A DNA stretch of 64,000 bases from Owenia fusiformis (GCA_903813345.2 CAIIXF020000001.1:498001-562000), one strand, 5' to 3'; shown: positions 35,075-47,075, counted from the stretch's first letter. Translations and numbers: made by a program. The notes: a model not told the origin generated them from the letters alone.

Positions 35075-36758
35075 TAATCTGGTTGTCTGAGAGTGAGAAT
35101 GAACCGCAATTATCATATTATTTTGTATCAATCGAAATACTACAGAGCCTGTCATTGAGATGAGAAGGCACCCTAAGGCAAAATGAAAAGAATCGGATCG
35201 AATTGAGTTATTTAAGGTTAAAGCCCTGGATTCAATGCAATGCGAAGCATCAATTTTAACCTGATAGAGTCGAGTTGCTTTTTGTTTTTAATCAATAGTT
35301 TTATATCATAAATACAATAATATAAAATGAATAGATGGGGTTGGGGCAGATCGCCTTTCGGCAAGTCATGTCCCCATATAATATTTTACAACAGAAAGCA
35401 TATAAGAGTTTCAAATATCTAAACTTGGACAAATATAAAATAAAATCTGTTGAATTTAAAAACTAAACAATAATTTTGTTGAAGGGATGGAGTTACTGCT
35501 GCTGATCATGGGGTAGGGGTGAGTAAAAGAGGGGTATCAGATGTATGCATGACTACAAGTTCCTGACTCAGTTTAAAGTTCTGATTGAAAAGAGGTTAAA
35601 TTAGAACACGCCAAAATGAAATAAGTTGATTTCAGTCCTGCTGAGTTTTAATGATGATATGTCGAAACCGATAAGTTCTACTTTAAGGATAAATCGTCCA
35701 TTTTTTCTGAGGGGACGGTTGAAAAAGATGTATTTAAAGGTTTCTGAAGAGCGACAAGTACAATATGGAGACACTAGGCTTACAGTTGGCCGATTTTCCG
35801 CATGATTGTGTATTAACCCATGAAAATATATTAATGAAATAAACCTATTGTTTAAAAAACAGTTGTCCAATTATTGGCATTTAATTATGAAATAAGGTCG
35901 ACCCTAGCTCTGTTTAGATATACTTCCTATCTTCGAGATAAGTTAAGTGAAATATACAGTTGCTGTGCCCAGGAACATTTAATTTTTTAATAATTTTTAA
36001 CGAAAGCTTAGAAAGGCGAGGACCAAGATAAAGTTGGCACCTTGACAACCATTCAACGAATGACATACTTGGCAAAATTACACTCCAAAATCAATTCAAT
36101 GATAATTGCTCACCATTACAGTAGTCTACAGGCGACGCATACGGTTTATCAAAATGAATGCTCTTTTTGACTATGCTCGATATTCAGTAAGAAAGGCGCG
36201 ATCCCGGAAAAAATACTTAAGGGTACATAGCTTTAGATTGAGGTCAATGCTGCCTTTTTAGATAGCAATGCCAGGATATTTAAAATAGAGAAATTTTTAT
36301 TTCGACAATTTTTTCACAACTTTTACTTTTATTTGCGAATTTTCGGAATCTCCAATGTCATTCATCCAGCCACCAACCGACCCACCCATCAATTGCTTAT
36401 CAAGTAATTTAGAAAATCTAATGCCACAAGATGCAGCATCTTTAGAGTTATTGTTTTGTATTGGTGTCTATCCTTTCGTCGGCGAATGGTTTTGGGGTAT
36501 AGGTATATTCTGTACAGGCCAGATCCTTCAAGCTGTCACTTTCACTGTTCACAAGTTATATTGAAACGTAAGGATAAATTGCTTCGTTTATTTTTCATCA
36601 AGGAACTGACTTGTATTGTAATTTAAATAATAAGTGACTATAGCCAGGGGATATGAATTATTACACTATTGATGATCACGTCTCGATGGTGCTATTATAG
36701 CAACACTGAGCATTGCATTTATTTTGGGATCGTTTGAGGCTTCTTTTCAAAATTATTC
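35075..36758. repeat. 1.69-kb direct duplication, copy 2
   Basis: Second copy, adjacent and in the same orientation. Its 36355-36564 plus-strand frame (69 codons) is closed by indels in copy 1, which argues against coding. Copy 2 continues into unrelated sequence at 36,759. No terminal repeats or target duplications, so unequal exchange or replication-based duplication fits better than transposition. Confidence 0.95.
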
Positions 36759-36759
36759 T

Positions 36760-37720
36760 CATTCTAAACATAACTCCTCGGCTCGTTAATCAACTTTTGT
36801 ACCGAGGTTTTTCTTAGTTTCTTTCATTCTAATCCTCGTCGTTTTTTGTGAAGGCCATAATCAACAATATAAAGAATTTGTTACCTGAATAAACACAACC
36901 ATATCTGGTGTCATCTTACCGTGAAACTAATATTAAACAATACAATGAGAAACAAAATCGTTGGGCGTCTTTTTACTAGGTTTGCATATTCTCAAATGAA
37001 CGAAATTGGTGATAACTTATCAAAATGGCGATCAATTATGGTATTTTGCTTCCTAGAGCAGTTTTGGACGAACGTTGAGACATGATTTTACCATGTTGAC
37101 CTTTTAAAGCGTGATCGGTGATTTACATGCATTCATGTTGAATCGTGTACTTTTTAATCAAACCATCACCTATGCCAATACATTTGATAAAACACTTTCA
37201 AATGTGGAGGGTTTGACATCTAGACCTCGTTGTTTTTTGGAATACCTAAACAATCACAGTGTAGTAGCCAGTGTTTATTGACTAAACCCACCCAGCCTCG
37301 ACCTTTGCTCCTTTATAGCCGTGATCCCTGTTATTTGTGAAACATTCGCTTCTGTAAATTAACATTCAGAAATGGAATGAAATGGGATTCATATTGGAAT
37401 TAGTAATGTCATTATTAATAACAAAGTCTATCATCAGAAAGTAAATGAAAATATCGGAGAATTACGTTTCATTTTACAAGTGAAGTCATGCATGACCTTA
37501 CAGTAAAAAAGAAAAAAGAGACAGAAGGACCACGTCGCAACATTACGGAAAAATAAAAACATAAGTACCTGGTTTAACTAGTGCACATTTTGATTTGGAA
37601 CCATTCTTATATGTGTTGCCTCTATCTTTTGATGTTTTTCTGCCATGACTGAAACTCCATTAATTTCAAAAAGTTATATGCATTTTTTTGTGTTTACCCA
37701 AATTGTGACCTTTAATTGAA
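36760..37720. other. Unassigned intergenic DNA
   Basis: No recognisable ORF, RNA gene or repeat. Confidence 0.45.
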
Positions 37721-37722
37721 TA

Positions 37723-38515
37723 CGAGGGTTGTCCCAGAAGTAATGCACTATATGCTCAAACATTAATATTAAATCTTAATATGGTTGCTATAGCAACATG
37801 GGGGTAGGGGTGGGTGGGGCAGGTTCCAATTTTCTAATTATGAAAAGATCCAAAGTGTTATTTTATTAATATTTCTTTCTTTTAAATGATCAAAATGTTT
37901 GGGAAATTGTTAAATTTATTAAGCAAGGTGTTAACCAAATACAAAAAATGACATTTAGCACTGTGGTGTCATGATGCCACCGTTCATTAGTAACAAATTC
38001 AATTTCTGTCACAGTCAAGAAACTCCAAAAAAGCTGATAACAGAAGGCCTTGCGTTTGGTGGCCTAACTTCATACTTCGACTCACAGCCACACAAACTTA
38101 AGCTTCCATGAAGAAAGTATAAAAGGAGTATTCACCAGATAGAACTACAATTAAGAGGTGGCAGAAGAATTTCAAAAGGGACGACTGGACGCTGAATGAC
38201 AACTCCAAACATGGGAGGCAAAATCTCTTCAAGTCACAGTGGAAGAAATTGCTAAGAGTGTCTGACCTGACAGGCATCAAAAGTACATAACATGCAAATG
38301 GCAATATTTTGAGAAAATGTGAAATGGGACGCTGTGCAATATACATTCATTAAATCTAGGATGTGCTCATTGTAATTTAGTATCTTAAAATATATTTTGA
38401 GCTACACAAAATGGTATTTGTTGATTAATTATTTCACATTTTCAACTTTTGATTCCTTTTGACGTGACTGTATAACCTGCCCCACCCTACCCAAACTCAA
38501 AGGTGGTCCTTTGAT
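37723..38515 (+). mobile_element. Mariner-derived element, truncated copy
   Basis: It starts after TA with CGAGGGTTGTCCCAGAAGTA, identical to the left end of the element at 41.18 kb. Its interior (about 38,000-38,500) is the reverse complement of 41,340-41,780, so the two copies carry the body in opposite orientation relative to the plus strand. The right terminus is missing; similarity stops after CCTGCCCCACCCTACCCAAA. A short stretch around 38,155-38,290 can be read as a decayed helix-turn-helix segment (RWQKNFK, then DDWTLNDNSKHGR), similar to the N-terminal region of mariner transposases. Confidence 0.65.
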
Positions 38516-38519
38516 TAGT

Positions 38520-39070
38520 TATCCCTAATGCAGACAACGTATTTTTATCGTACCATAAAGGGAAACTTTTCAGCCGCAATTTTGCTTACTGTCGGCCATT
38601 CTGGAAGCTTTTACATAACTTTTTTCATCGCGATTAACCATCAACTTATTCTTTAATATTTTAATGAATACATATTCACTATTTTGTAAATTACAAGGAG
38701 CATATTTAGAAGGAAGAGGGACTAAAAATCACTTAGAAATGAAAAAGTCTTGGGGGAGGGGAGAAAAATAAAAATATTTCTTCAAAACTAAAAAACTTAT
38801 GGTTTTATTATTTTTCAGGCATCTGACAGACATGTTCAGAACCTCCCATATATATTTCATTGATATATGGCCACCATTTTTTTTACTTATTTGGATCAAA
38901 GCGAGACGCAGACAATTCTTCGCATCAATATGATATGGAAAACATTGTATCTCAGTCAAGCAATTTATGAAATAAGAACCCAACATCCCAATATCCCAAT
39001 ATCCTAACTCAGCCAGTATTCCCCCGATTACCTCAATTGCACATAACGCCTTTTTTGTCTTAACCATACT
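38520..39070. other. Unassigned, with 112-codon minus-strand ORF
   Basis: ORF 38729-39067 contains ISKKNGGHIS, which loosely recalls the NGGH motif near the C-terminus of some mariner transposases, but nothing else supports this. I do not call a gene. Confidence 0.35.
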
Positions 39071-39071
39071 A

Positions 39072-39625
39072 TCACACCAAACTAGTTCTCACTACGTTCT
39101 CGAAAATGGGCTTAAACTGTGCACGAACGGATTTGACGTTCTAAGAACCCACTAAGAACCGTTTAGGATCTGTTTACAAACTTCATGAAACTACGAGAAC
39201 GAGTAGGTCCTCCAGAACTTAGAGCATGCTCAAAATTTTCTGGTGATCGTCAAAACGTTGCCGAATCGGTTTTAAACTGTGTGCGAACTGAATGAATGTA
39301 GCTACAACGTTCTATGGTCTGTTTACGAACTTCATGGACTTTCCCGGACGGGGAATGTGATTTAGAATTTTGAATCGATTCAAAATTCGATGGCGACCAT
39401 ACCGTTCTGTAATCAGGTCATGATAACCTTTTAGACTAAGGGACGCGTTATACGACGTTGCTCACCGACGTGGTGCGACCTGAACGCACTGCGAATGAGA
39501 TGGACGTATTGAAGACTGTTTATGAACGAAGTAGCTAATTATTTTAGACATATTTCCCGACCACAGCCAGATTGAGCCCGTTTTACGACGTTTTCGTAGG
39601 ACTGGCAAGAACGGGTTTGGTGTGA
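39072..39625. mobile_element. TA-flanked MITE, 554 bp (family of 10.8-11.6 kb)
   Basis: Ends TCACACCAAACTAGTTCT and GTTTGGTGTGA are inverted and flanked by TA (39070-39071 and 39626-39627). The body has pairs of related blocks (AAACTGTGCACGAACGG and AAACTGTGTGCGAACTG; ACAAACTTCATG and ACGAACTTCATG), an internal partial duplication. No ORF. Confidence 0.8.
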
Positions 39626-39814
39626 TAGGGGGTTAGCTATAGCTACTAGTAGGATGAAAGAAAAATGTCCATGTCAGAAAAGTACAGGGTGAAATCCGAA
39701 CCCTCCCCTCTTCCCGCATTAAGGTTATTTTCTATTCTAAGTTGTCGCTTTAAATGTTATTTGGACTGTAACATTTAGGTTATACAAATAAAATCATTTG
39801 TTTATTTAAAAATA

Positions 39815-40600
39815 AGTGCAATGCTCTCACAATACTGGACATACAATGCTCTAACAATAATAGACATACAATAGTCTAACGATATTAGACATACAATAAT
39901 AGACATAGTGGATAAACAATAGCACATACAATACTCTAACAATAGTAAAGAAACAATAGTAGACATACAATAGTCTAACACTATTAGACATACAATAATA
40001 GACATAGATGATAAACAATAGCACATACAATACTCTAACAATAGCACATATAATGCTCTAATAATAGTAGAGATACAATAGTAGACATACAATAGTCTAA
40101 CTCTATAAGACATAAAATAATAGACATAGTTGATAAACAATAGCACATACTATACTCTAACAATAGCACATACAACTCTAACAATAGTAGACATACAATA
40201 GTTGACATACAATAATCTAACAATAGTTGAGAAACAAAAGTAGACATACAATCCTCTAACGATAGTAAACATACAATCATAGCCATAGTTGATAAACAAT
40301 AGTAGACATACAATAATCTAACAATAGTAGAGAAACAATAGTATACATACAATCCTCTAACGATAGTAGACATACAATAATAGACATAGTTGATAAACAA
40401 TAGTAGACATACAATACTCTTACAATAGCACATACAATACTCCAATAATAGTTGAGAAACTATAGTAGACATACAATACTCTACAAATAGCTGAGAAACA
40501 ATAGTAGATATACAATACTCTATTAATAGTAGACATACAATAGCTGACATACAATAATCTAACAATAGTTGCGAAACAATAGTTGAATACTCTAACAATT
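39815..40600. repeat. Nested CAATA-based minisatellite
   Basis: CAATA begins every 11-16 nt, in variants such as CAATAGTAGACATA, CAATACTCTAA, CAATAGCACATA and CAATAGTTGAGAAA. These combine into larger blocks that restart with GATAAACAATAG near 39,911, 40,010, 40,132, 40,291 and 40,392 (about 100-160 bp). The plus strand is strongly depleted of G. The long minus-strand frames (up to 187 codons at 40035-40598) are tandem-repeat frames full of Tyr, Cys, Leu and Ser, not credible proteins. Confidence 0.93.
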
Positions 40601-40633
40601 GTAGAAATACGCTTTGTTATCAGTATTAATTTT

Positions 40634-41014
40634 GAAGAGAGAATCAGATCTAGCGAGCAGCATAACAAAAATTGTTTCAATTTTAGATTATTTTTGGCTA
40701 ATGTCATTCCTTTTCATGTCTATTTTCCAGAAATCCCCAAAGGCCACACTTTATTTCTGGAAAACTAAAGATTTTTACAATAATGTATTATTTTTCTATT
40801 GGAATGGTTACCATTCTTATTGTTTGGAAGAATTTAAACATTTTTCATCCATTTTGGCAGTTTGAATCCATCATAACTTCAACAATTTATACTACATGTA
40901 TATCATGAATCTTTGGGAGATATTGTATTTGAGATTGTAAAGAACAGATTGGTAGGTCAATTGTACATGTTGCTTGTAATTTTGTCACCCCATAGATCTG
41001 ATTCTGCCTTTAAT
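40634..41014. mobile_element. MITE, copy 1 (~380 bp)
   Basis: Left end GAGAGAATCAGATCTA and right end TAGATCTGATTCTGCC are inverted. The whole unit recurs in the same orientation at 47,301-47,666, with shared GGAAAACTAAAGATTTTTAC, AATGGTTACCATTCTTATT and GACAGATTGGTAGGTCAATT-type blocks. Target duplication unclear. It directly follows the CAATA minisatellite. Confidence 0.8.
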
Positions 41015-41179
41015 ATACTTTGGTTATACACTACTATGGATGAAAATTAATTTTCTCACAGAGGAAGGATCAATTCTATGGCAATTGTCAGATTGTATCG
41101 AAAATATTGACTTTCATTCCAAACACAACATTCAAAACACCAAGGTTTGATCATGCCATACTAGATAACTATAGAATTA

Positions 41180-41884
41180 CGAGGGTTGTCCCAGAAGTAA
41201 TGCACTAAATGCTCTAATTATAACTTTATCAATAATTGATATTTTTCATGAAATTTTCAGTAAATGTTCCTTAGAGACATTTTGATTATTCTACAAATGT
41301 TCATGTTGACTGATAAAACTATATTGATGTCATAATAAAATCAAGTTGGTGAGTTTGGGTGGGGTGGGGCAGGTTATACAGTCACGTAAAAAGGAATAAC
41401 AAATTAAAAATATGAGATAATTAATCAACAAATACCATTTTGTGTAGCTGTAAGAAGTATGCTCAAAAATACATTTTAAGATACTAAATTACTATGAGCA
41501 CATCCTAGATTTAATGGATGAGTATTGTACAGTGTGCCATTTCACATTTTCTCAAAATATTGCCCTTTGCGTGTTATGTACTTTTGATGCCTGTCAGTTA
41601 AAACACTCTTGGCAATTTCTTCCACTGTGACTTGTGGACTTTTTGCCTCCCATGTTTGGAGTTGCCATCCATAATTGTAGTACTGTTCTATCTGGTATAT
41701 ACTCCTTATATGCTTTCTTCATGGTAGCATAAATTTTGCGTGGCTGTGAGTCCAAGTGAAGTATGAAATGCTGAAACTTCAGGATATAATAGATAAAACT
41801 TCAATTGTTATATACACAAAATTTCAGCTGAATTGAAGAATATTAAAGAAAGCATATATTACATTACTCCTGGAACAACCCTCG
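41180..41884. mobile_element. Mariner-derived MITE, 705 bp, complete
   Basis: Ends CGAGGGTTGTCCCAGAAGTA and ATTACTCCTGGAACAACCCT lead into TA on both sides (41178-41179 and 41885-41886). The interior on the minus strand shares the body of the 37.7-kb copy, including the segment resembling a mariner N-terminal helix-turn-helix region. It is a deletion derivative without catalytic domain. Confidence 0.85.
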
Positions 41885-42339
41885 TATTTCCTCCAATTGG
41901 TATTTGTTAAACAACCAGTTTGCTATTGGCCCTCACCTAAGTCATAATTCAGAAAAGAGGGTGTGCGATCCAACAAAAGATTAATATATAATATCTTCTT
42001 TCCTATAAATGAGAGAAGGAGATGAGCTGCAGTGGAGATTGATTATTTGTGTGTGGAACACTTCGCAATTCAATAACTTCTCGCAACTTCGCTATTTAGG
42101 TGTTTCGTATCAGAAAAGCTGAATAATGAACTATCATAGCGGATGGCACTGATGAAAAGTTCCTTTTTAACAAACTAATTGCCTTCTGATCATTATCTAA
42201 AAATAGAGATCCGAATGCACGGACGTCAAAGACAAAGCTGATTCCTATAAATCTAGCATAAAGCCTTGAGGATTATTTATTGATGGAAGATCAACATTAT
42301 CTAATGACTACTGATCTCTGGTTGACATTCAATTGTGGT

Positions 42340-43265
42340 GTAACTGTTGGGCAATTTGTAGATGAGAGATATATATATAGCATATAATGCAATTTTGGAT
42401 GAGATATTGTGCAGAAAGTCAGTAATACAATTACGGATATGCTATGATATTTCAATATTTAAGCTTCTATGTTGACAGGGATATCCTAGAGTATAGATTT
42501 GAAAATGACAAAATTTACTGAGACAAAATAATATGACCTTCAAATATATATTCTATATTCAATAAACAGGAGTTTATACATCACATTGGAACAAGATGAT
42601 CCCAGGTGGCATATAGAACAACAACCTGTAAGTGGAACATAATAGAACAGAAAATAAAAGTAAACCACAGATACTTGGAATGTTTGTACCAAACAGGCGG
42701 TAATTGATAATATCTTACAGGATGTTGTAATAGACATCTCCGTTCGTAACATGTATACTAAAGAGTAGTTATAAGTTTAGTGTAAGCAATTTTTAGAACC
42801 AAATAGACAAGCTGCCAAACAATGAATGCCAACTAATTTCTTTACATCGCCTTGTTACCTGGTTACACGTTGTGGCTATGTTGGAATCTGTTATAATCGT
42901 GCATTTGAAGATATGGATAAGGGCGTTGAATAACAGAACACGGAGTACATAAAATTTCACCGGCAGTAATTTAATTATAAGGCAATTGCTATGGTAAGTA
43001 GGAAAATTATACTGTGAACATAATCTTTATTTCAAATTGATCTATTAGTTTTTTCCCTACGCAACATTGTAAAGTTCAAGAAGTTGTAAAGGTTTACACT
43101 TGATTACAATTGCACACATGAGTAGAGACAGAATAGGACAGATAAGTGAAACATATTATATAAACATCGGATTCACAAGGCTCAGTTATGCAGTATATAT
43201 TCATTTTCAGTTTTAATATCTAATAGTAATTTGTTAGATACAAAGACCCAGCTCATTTTCATATT
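42340..43265. other. Unassigned part of duplicate A
   Basis: No recognisable ORF. The stretch at 42,955-43,050 (GTAAGTAGGAAA onward) matches 55,250-55,330 in duplicate B. Confidence 0.45.
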
Positions 43266-43269
43266 TCTC

Positions 43270-43554
43270 TCAAGTCATTATTGAGGTTGACTGAGATCCA
43301 TTCGAGTAATGGAGAGATCCACTAGACTTGATTTTGAGTTCTCCTACATTGACAAATGGTTTTTGCTTTCTTGTAATTGAAGCTTTCAAAATGGGATTCC
43401 CTTGAGGATAGCGTTGAGTGTTAGTATCAGCTATGATGCCAAATTTTACTTGGGAGATAACAATCTCGCCAACGTAATAACATAATATCAAATCATGATC
43501 ACGAAATCCCGTAGCTTGCCTGTTAGAGAAGCTCTTTTCGACCGTTGTCACCAA
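43270..43554 (-). pseudogene. Possible C-terminal exon of MCT-like transporter, copy A
   Basis: An open stretch ending in a stop reads DHDLILCYYVGEIVISQVKFG, then a polar tail rich in Asn, Gln, Lys and Ser. A hydrophobic segment with a Tyr-Tyr-Val-Gly pattern followed by a hydrophilic tail is what the last membrane segment and cytosolic tail of SLC16-type transporters look like. This is an inference from layout and the neighbouring fragment at 44.19-44.34 kb. The core of the transporter (over 300 residues) is missing between the two. Confidence 0.3.
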
Positions 43555-44186
43555 ATGGCATCAGAGACTGAAATTAAGTCTGCCGGCCATTTCTGTCAAA
43601 CTCTTGATCTGAGCATATTTTTTAAATCGATATATTTTGCTTGATTTCTGCGACAAAAAGTAAGTCGATGAGAATATAGAAATGATAAAATCAAAGAGAT
43701 ACAAGGGCATGGAACATTTTATTTGGACTGAAGTCGCCTATCGATGAATAATTTATATAAGAAAAACCATTTCTCAAAAATATTAGTTCATTACAAGAGA
43801 ATTTAGTACAATACAATTATTCAAGATTTTAAAGTTCATGTAAATGATTTTCTCATTTTATCATATTCGGAATCTATAATGACATAAGAAAAAGAAATGC
43901 TTCACGCACTTCTCAACCACATAATGTGCCTAGGTGCTGCGTTCGCTTTTTTAAATAAAGCCTTTTCATCTTTAGTAACTCCCAATATTCGACAAAATTT
44001 CAACAGATAAACACAAATAAATGGCAAAAACAGAAAATATCATGACACTGTTCTATGCCGAAGCTATTACAAGTGACGTTCATGTTATGTGCCGGGTAGA
44101 AAAGCCAGTTATCTAAGTCATCAATTGGACAGTTTGCTAATTGTAAACTTATAGAGTAAAGGCTATTTTGACTTAATTTCTGATAT

Positions 44187-44345
44187 TTGACGAAGCCATT
44201 TAATGGTAGCATAGCCAATTATGGCAGAGTTATGACGTCCAGTCCCGTCCTGCATTACCTTCTCTTGCCTTTCGTGATCATATATCCCATTAAGGTGGCA
44301 CTTAAGATGCTGAGCATGTACTCAACATTCTCTAATATAATAAAG
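44187..44345 (-). pseudogene. MCT/MFS-like transporter fragment, copy A
   Basis: The minus strand reads ENVEYMLSILSATLMGYMIT followed by KGKRR and a stop. It resembles the second membrane segment and following loop of monocarboxylate-transporter-like MFS proteins (typically NGVYMLSGP, then a G-Y-hydrophobic stretch and R/K-Y/F-G-x-R). Duplicate B has the matching fragment at about 56.37-56.47 kb, including YIITKYGRIKGPV, closer to the MFS motif A consensus. A good splice-donor-like GTAATG follows KGKRR, so an exon end is possible. Full-length members have about 400-500 residues; only about 30 are visible. Confidence 0.4.
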
Positions 44346-44895
44346 GTAGCCCTAAGAGGATCTTTATTCCTTGAACCATTCACATTTATCAAGTGTAGAC
44401 GTTATAACCAGTCTGTAATACAATTTTACATTAGTAATGCACACGCATATATTTCTCGTATACCTTTTTAATCAAATCAGTTACCGTGTATGAAGATAAC
44501 CATAATCATTAACACATTGCTAACTCATACTTTAAAATCTAAATCAGATCAACAATTTGAAAATGGTTACAATGGTACCCAAATCGCTTTCTTGCCTTGT
44601 TCTGGCAAAATAAAGATGTCGCAAAGGAGGACGGAAAGTATCGCAACAGATTTCGGACAGTCATATGTTGGATTTTGGATATTTTCTTAGAATTAAAACA
44701 GGTGTATATGTTAGGACAATGTGTTACCTCCAGGCAAAGCACCCATAGAGATAATGAAATACTTTCGATTATGAGACAGGGAAGATGCAAACCACCCATC
44801 CACATGTTTTTCTGATATGTTGTTCTGATTTTTAACCCCTTCCACCCCTGCTTTTTATCGTACCTAACAAAAGGTTCGATATTGTAGTCAGCTTG

Positions 44896-44936
44896 ACGGG
44901 CGGGCGGGCGGCGGGTGGGCGGGCGGCGGGCGGCGT
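44896..44936 (+). repeat. GC-rich GGCGGGC run
   Basis: A 41-bp stretch of GGCGGGCGGGCGG type, almost free of A and T in an AT-rich region. It may form G-quadruplexes. Confidence 0.9.
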
Positions 44937-44948
44937 CTCACTTTTCAG

Positions 44949-45990
44949 CTTGTCTACAGGTTTCCAGTCAAACCATTTGAGGGATTCATCTGAAATTTTC
45001 AGGGATGTTTCTACATATCAACGTCAAGAACTGATTAGTTTTTGCGCATTCTGGGTAAATCATAAGGTGGCCATTTTTGATTTTCCGTCCTAAAATCTTC
45101 ACTTTCAAGACTTGTCTACAGGTTTCCAGCCAAACCATTTGAGGGATTCATCTGAAATTTTCAGGGATGTTTCTACATATCAACGTCAAGAACTGATTTG
45201 TTTTTGGGCATTCTGGGTAAATTTTAAGGTGGCCATTTTGAATTTTCCGTCCTAAAATCTTCACTTTCAAGACTTGTCTACAGGTTTTCAGCCAAACCAT
45301 TTGAGGGATTCATCTGAAATTTTCAGGGATGTTTCTATCTACATATCAACGTCAAGAACTGATCAGTTTTTGGGCATTCTGGGTAAATTTTAAGGTGGCC
45401 ATTTTGGATTTTCCGTCCTAAAATCTTTACTTTCAAGACTTGTCTACAGGTTTCCAGCCAAACCTTTTGAGGGATTCATCTGAAATTTTCAGGGATGTTT
45501 CTACATATCAACGTCAAGAACTGATTAGTTTTTGAGCATTCTGGTTAAATTTTAAGGTGGCCATTTTGGATTTTCTGTCCTAAAATCTTCACTTTCAGGA
45601 CTTGTCTACAGATTTTCAGCCAAACCTTTTGAGGGATTCATCTGAAATTTTCAGGGATGTTTCTACATATCAACGTCAAGAACTGATTAGTTTTTGGGCA
45701 TTCTGGTTAAATTTTAAGGTGGCCATTTTGGATTTTCTGTCCTAAAATCTTCACTTTCAAGACTTTTCTACAGATTTTCAGCCAAACCATTTGAAGGATT
45801 CATCTGAAATTTTCAGGGATATTTCTACATATCAACGTCAAGAACTGATTGGTTTTTTGGGCATTCTGGGTAAATTTAAGGTGGGCATTTTGGATTTTCC
45901 GTCCTTTCAAGACTTGTCTACAGGTTTCCAGCCAAACCGTTCAAAGTTTTACATATGTTACACAGTGATAAGTTCTAGAGCTGATTAACT
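44949..45990. repeat. 162-bp tandem array (7 copies)
   Basis: CTTGTCTACAGGTTTCCAGC begins units at 44949, 45111, 45273, 45439, 45601, 45763 and 45913 (spacings 162, 162, 166, 162, 162, 150). Each contains GGGATTCATCTGAAATTTTC, ACATATCAACGTCAAGAACT and AAGGTGGCCATTTTGGATTT. 162 is a multiple of three and one frame is largely open through each unit (LRDSSEIFRDVSTYQRQEL), though interrupted between units. The last unit's tail (AAGTTCTAGAGCTGATTAAC) reappears at 52.61-52.64 kb. Confidence 0.95.
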
Positions 45991-46095
45991 TTTCTGCGGC
46001 AATCTTGCTTTCTTGGTCAACAAGACCACAATGCTGTGTTTTAGGTACGATATTGTTCATGTCTGTGCCTTGTTAATTTTTGTTGCGTAAACGTG

Positions 46096-46298
46096 CTGCG
46101 TTTTGACACAAAGTTAACCCCTTTAAAGGAATAAGTAATCCCTTCTGGGGTTTAATAGATATCCATTATGGTGACCAAATTTAAACTGAAAGCAATGGAT
46201 CATATGAGTTTTCCCTATGGAAAAATAACATGTTTTCCACTTTATCTAAAAGGAACTACTTATTCCTTTAAAGACGTTAACTGTATCTCAAAACGCAA
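46096..46298. mobile_element. ~203-bp MITE with ~45-bp inverted termini
   Basis: GCGTTTTGACACAAAGTTAA continues to CCTTTAAAGGAATAAGTAAT on the left; the inverse (ACTTATTCCTTTAAAGACGT, TAACTGTATCTCAAAACGC) is on the right. No coding content. Absent from duplicate B. Confidence 0.8.
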
Positions 46299-46619
46299 CA
46301 TTTTGATGCATCAAAAACTTGTGGGTGGGTTGCTTGCACCTTCCGTCTCAAAGTATTTTTTCACGTAGGTTATGCATTGGCCTAACATATGCACCTGTTT
46401 AAATCTTCAGAAAACAGACAAAATTCAACATATGATCACTCTTTGAAATCTGTTGCGATACTTTCCGTGCTCCTTTCAAGTCTGAAAAAATGTCGAGCCC
46501 CTAACTCGGAAAATCGGGCCCAAAATTGGAAAATCGCAGGCTTAAAAAGGCCCAGTGACAGTAAGAAAGAGATCAAAAGGTGGATTGGATCGAGTGGATC
46601 GGATCCATGTAAAAGGTTG

Positions 46620-47075
46620 TAAAAATTGACATTCCTATGTTAAACCAATAGGAACTGATTTGTGGGAACTAGTTTGTCGCAAGGCATATGATAGAATTTC
46701 AATCTATCAGAATTCTCGCAAATAAACAAATTATGTAGGAAATTGAATTTGCAAACTTTGTTTAACAAAAAGTGATGTTTCTTCACGTTCATCAAAGTTA
46801 TAGGCCTCCAAAGTCAAAAATATTTTTCAGGAAACCCCTCAAATTGAAATAGCACAGGATGCGAAAAATGATTTTCAAAAATGATTTTGAAGCTCTGTAA
46901 CTTTAATGTTCTAAAGTAAACTTAAAAGCGTACAAAAATGTTAAACAATTCAATTTTCTATATAAAAATATATTTTGGTGAAGCATTTACTAAATAGATA
47001 TTCAGAAATCTGATTCGCCCCGAACCTACCATTTCCCATTGGTTTACATAGGAATGACAATTTTTAAAAATTGAT
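46620..47075. mobile_element. ~455-bp MITE with ~37-bp inverted termini
   Basis: AAAAATTGACATTCCTATGT followed by TAAACCAATAGGA on the left is inverted on the right as CCCATTGGTTTACATAGGAA followed by TGACAATTTTT. The boundaries beyond this are uncertain. Absent from duplicate B. Confidence 0.7.

Larger units (their letters stand above)
44856..46052. mobile_element. Element with TATCGTACCTAA termini holding 162-bp array
   Basis: The left end TATCGTACCTAACA and right end TGTTTTAGGTACGATA are inverted. After a GGCGGGC-type GC-rich run (44,896-44,935) come seven tandem units. The same order, simple repeat then tandem array with GGCCATTTT boxes, is seen at 0.95-2.2 kb. No transposase. Absent from duplicate B, so it inserted after the duplication. 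Confidence 0.7.

Noticed and set aside
33384-36758. Pair of LTRs of a retrotransposon
   Set aside because: The copies are directly adjacent with no internal coding region, and their ends lack TG...CA and target duplications.
38729-39067. 112-codon minus-strand ORF with NGGH motif, possible transposase tail
   Set aside because: Only four residues match a transposase habit. No catalytic motif, and no inverted ends found around it.
40035-40598. 187-codon minus-strand ORF, the longest in the window
   Set aside because: It lies wholly inside the CAATA minisatellite. The product is a periodic Tyr/Cys/Leu/Ser string without domains, and stop-free frames are expected when the repeat lacks stop trinucleotides on one strand.
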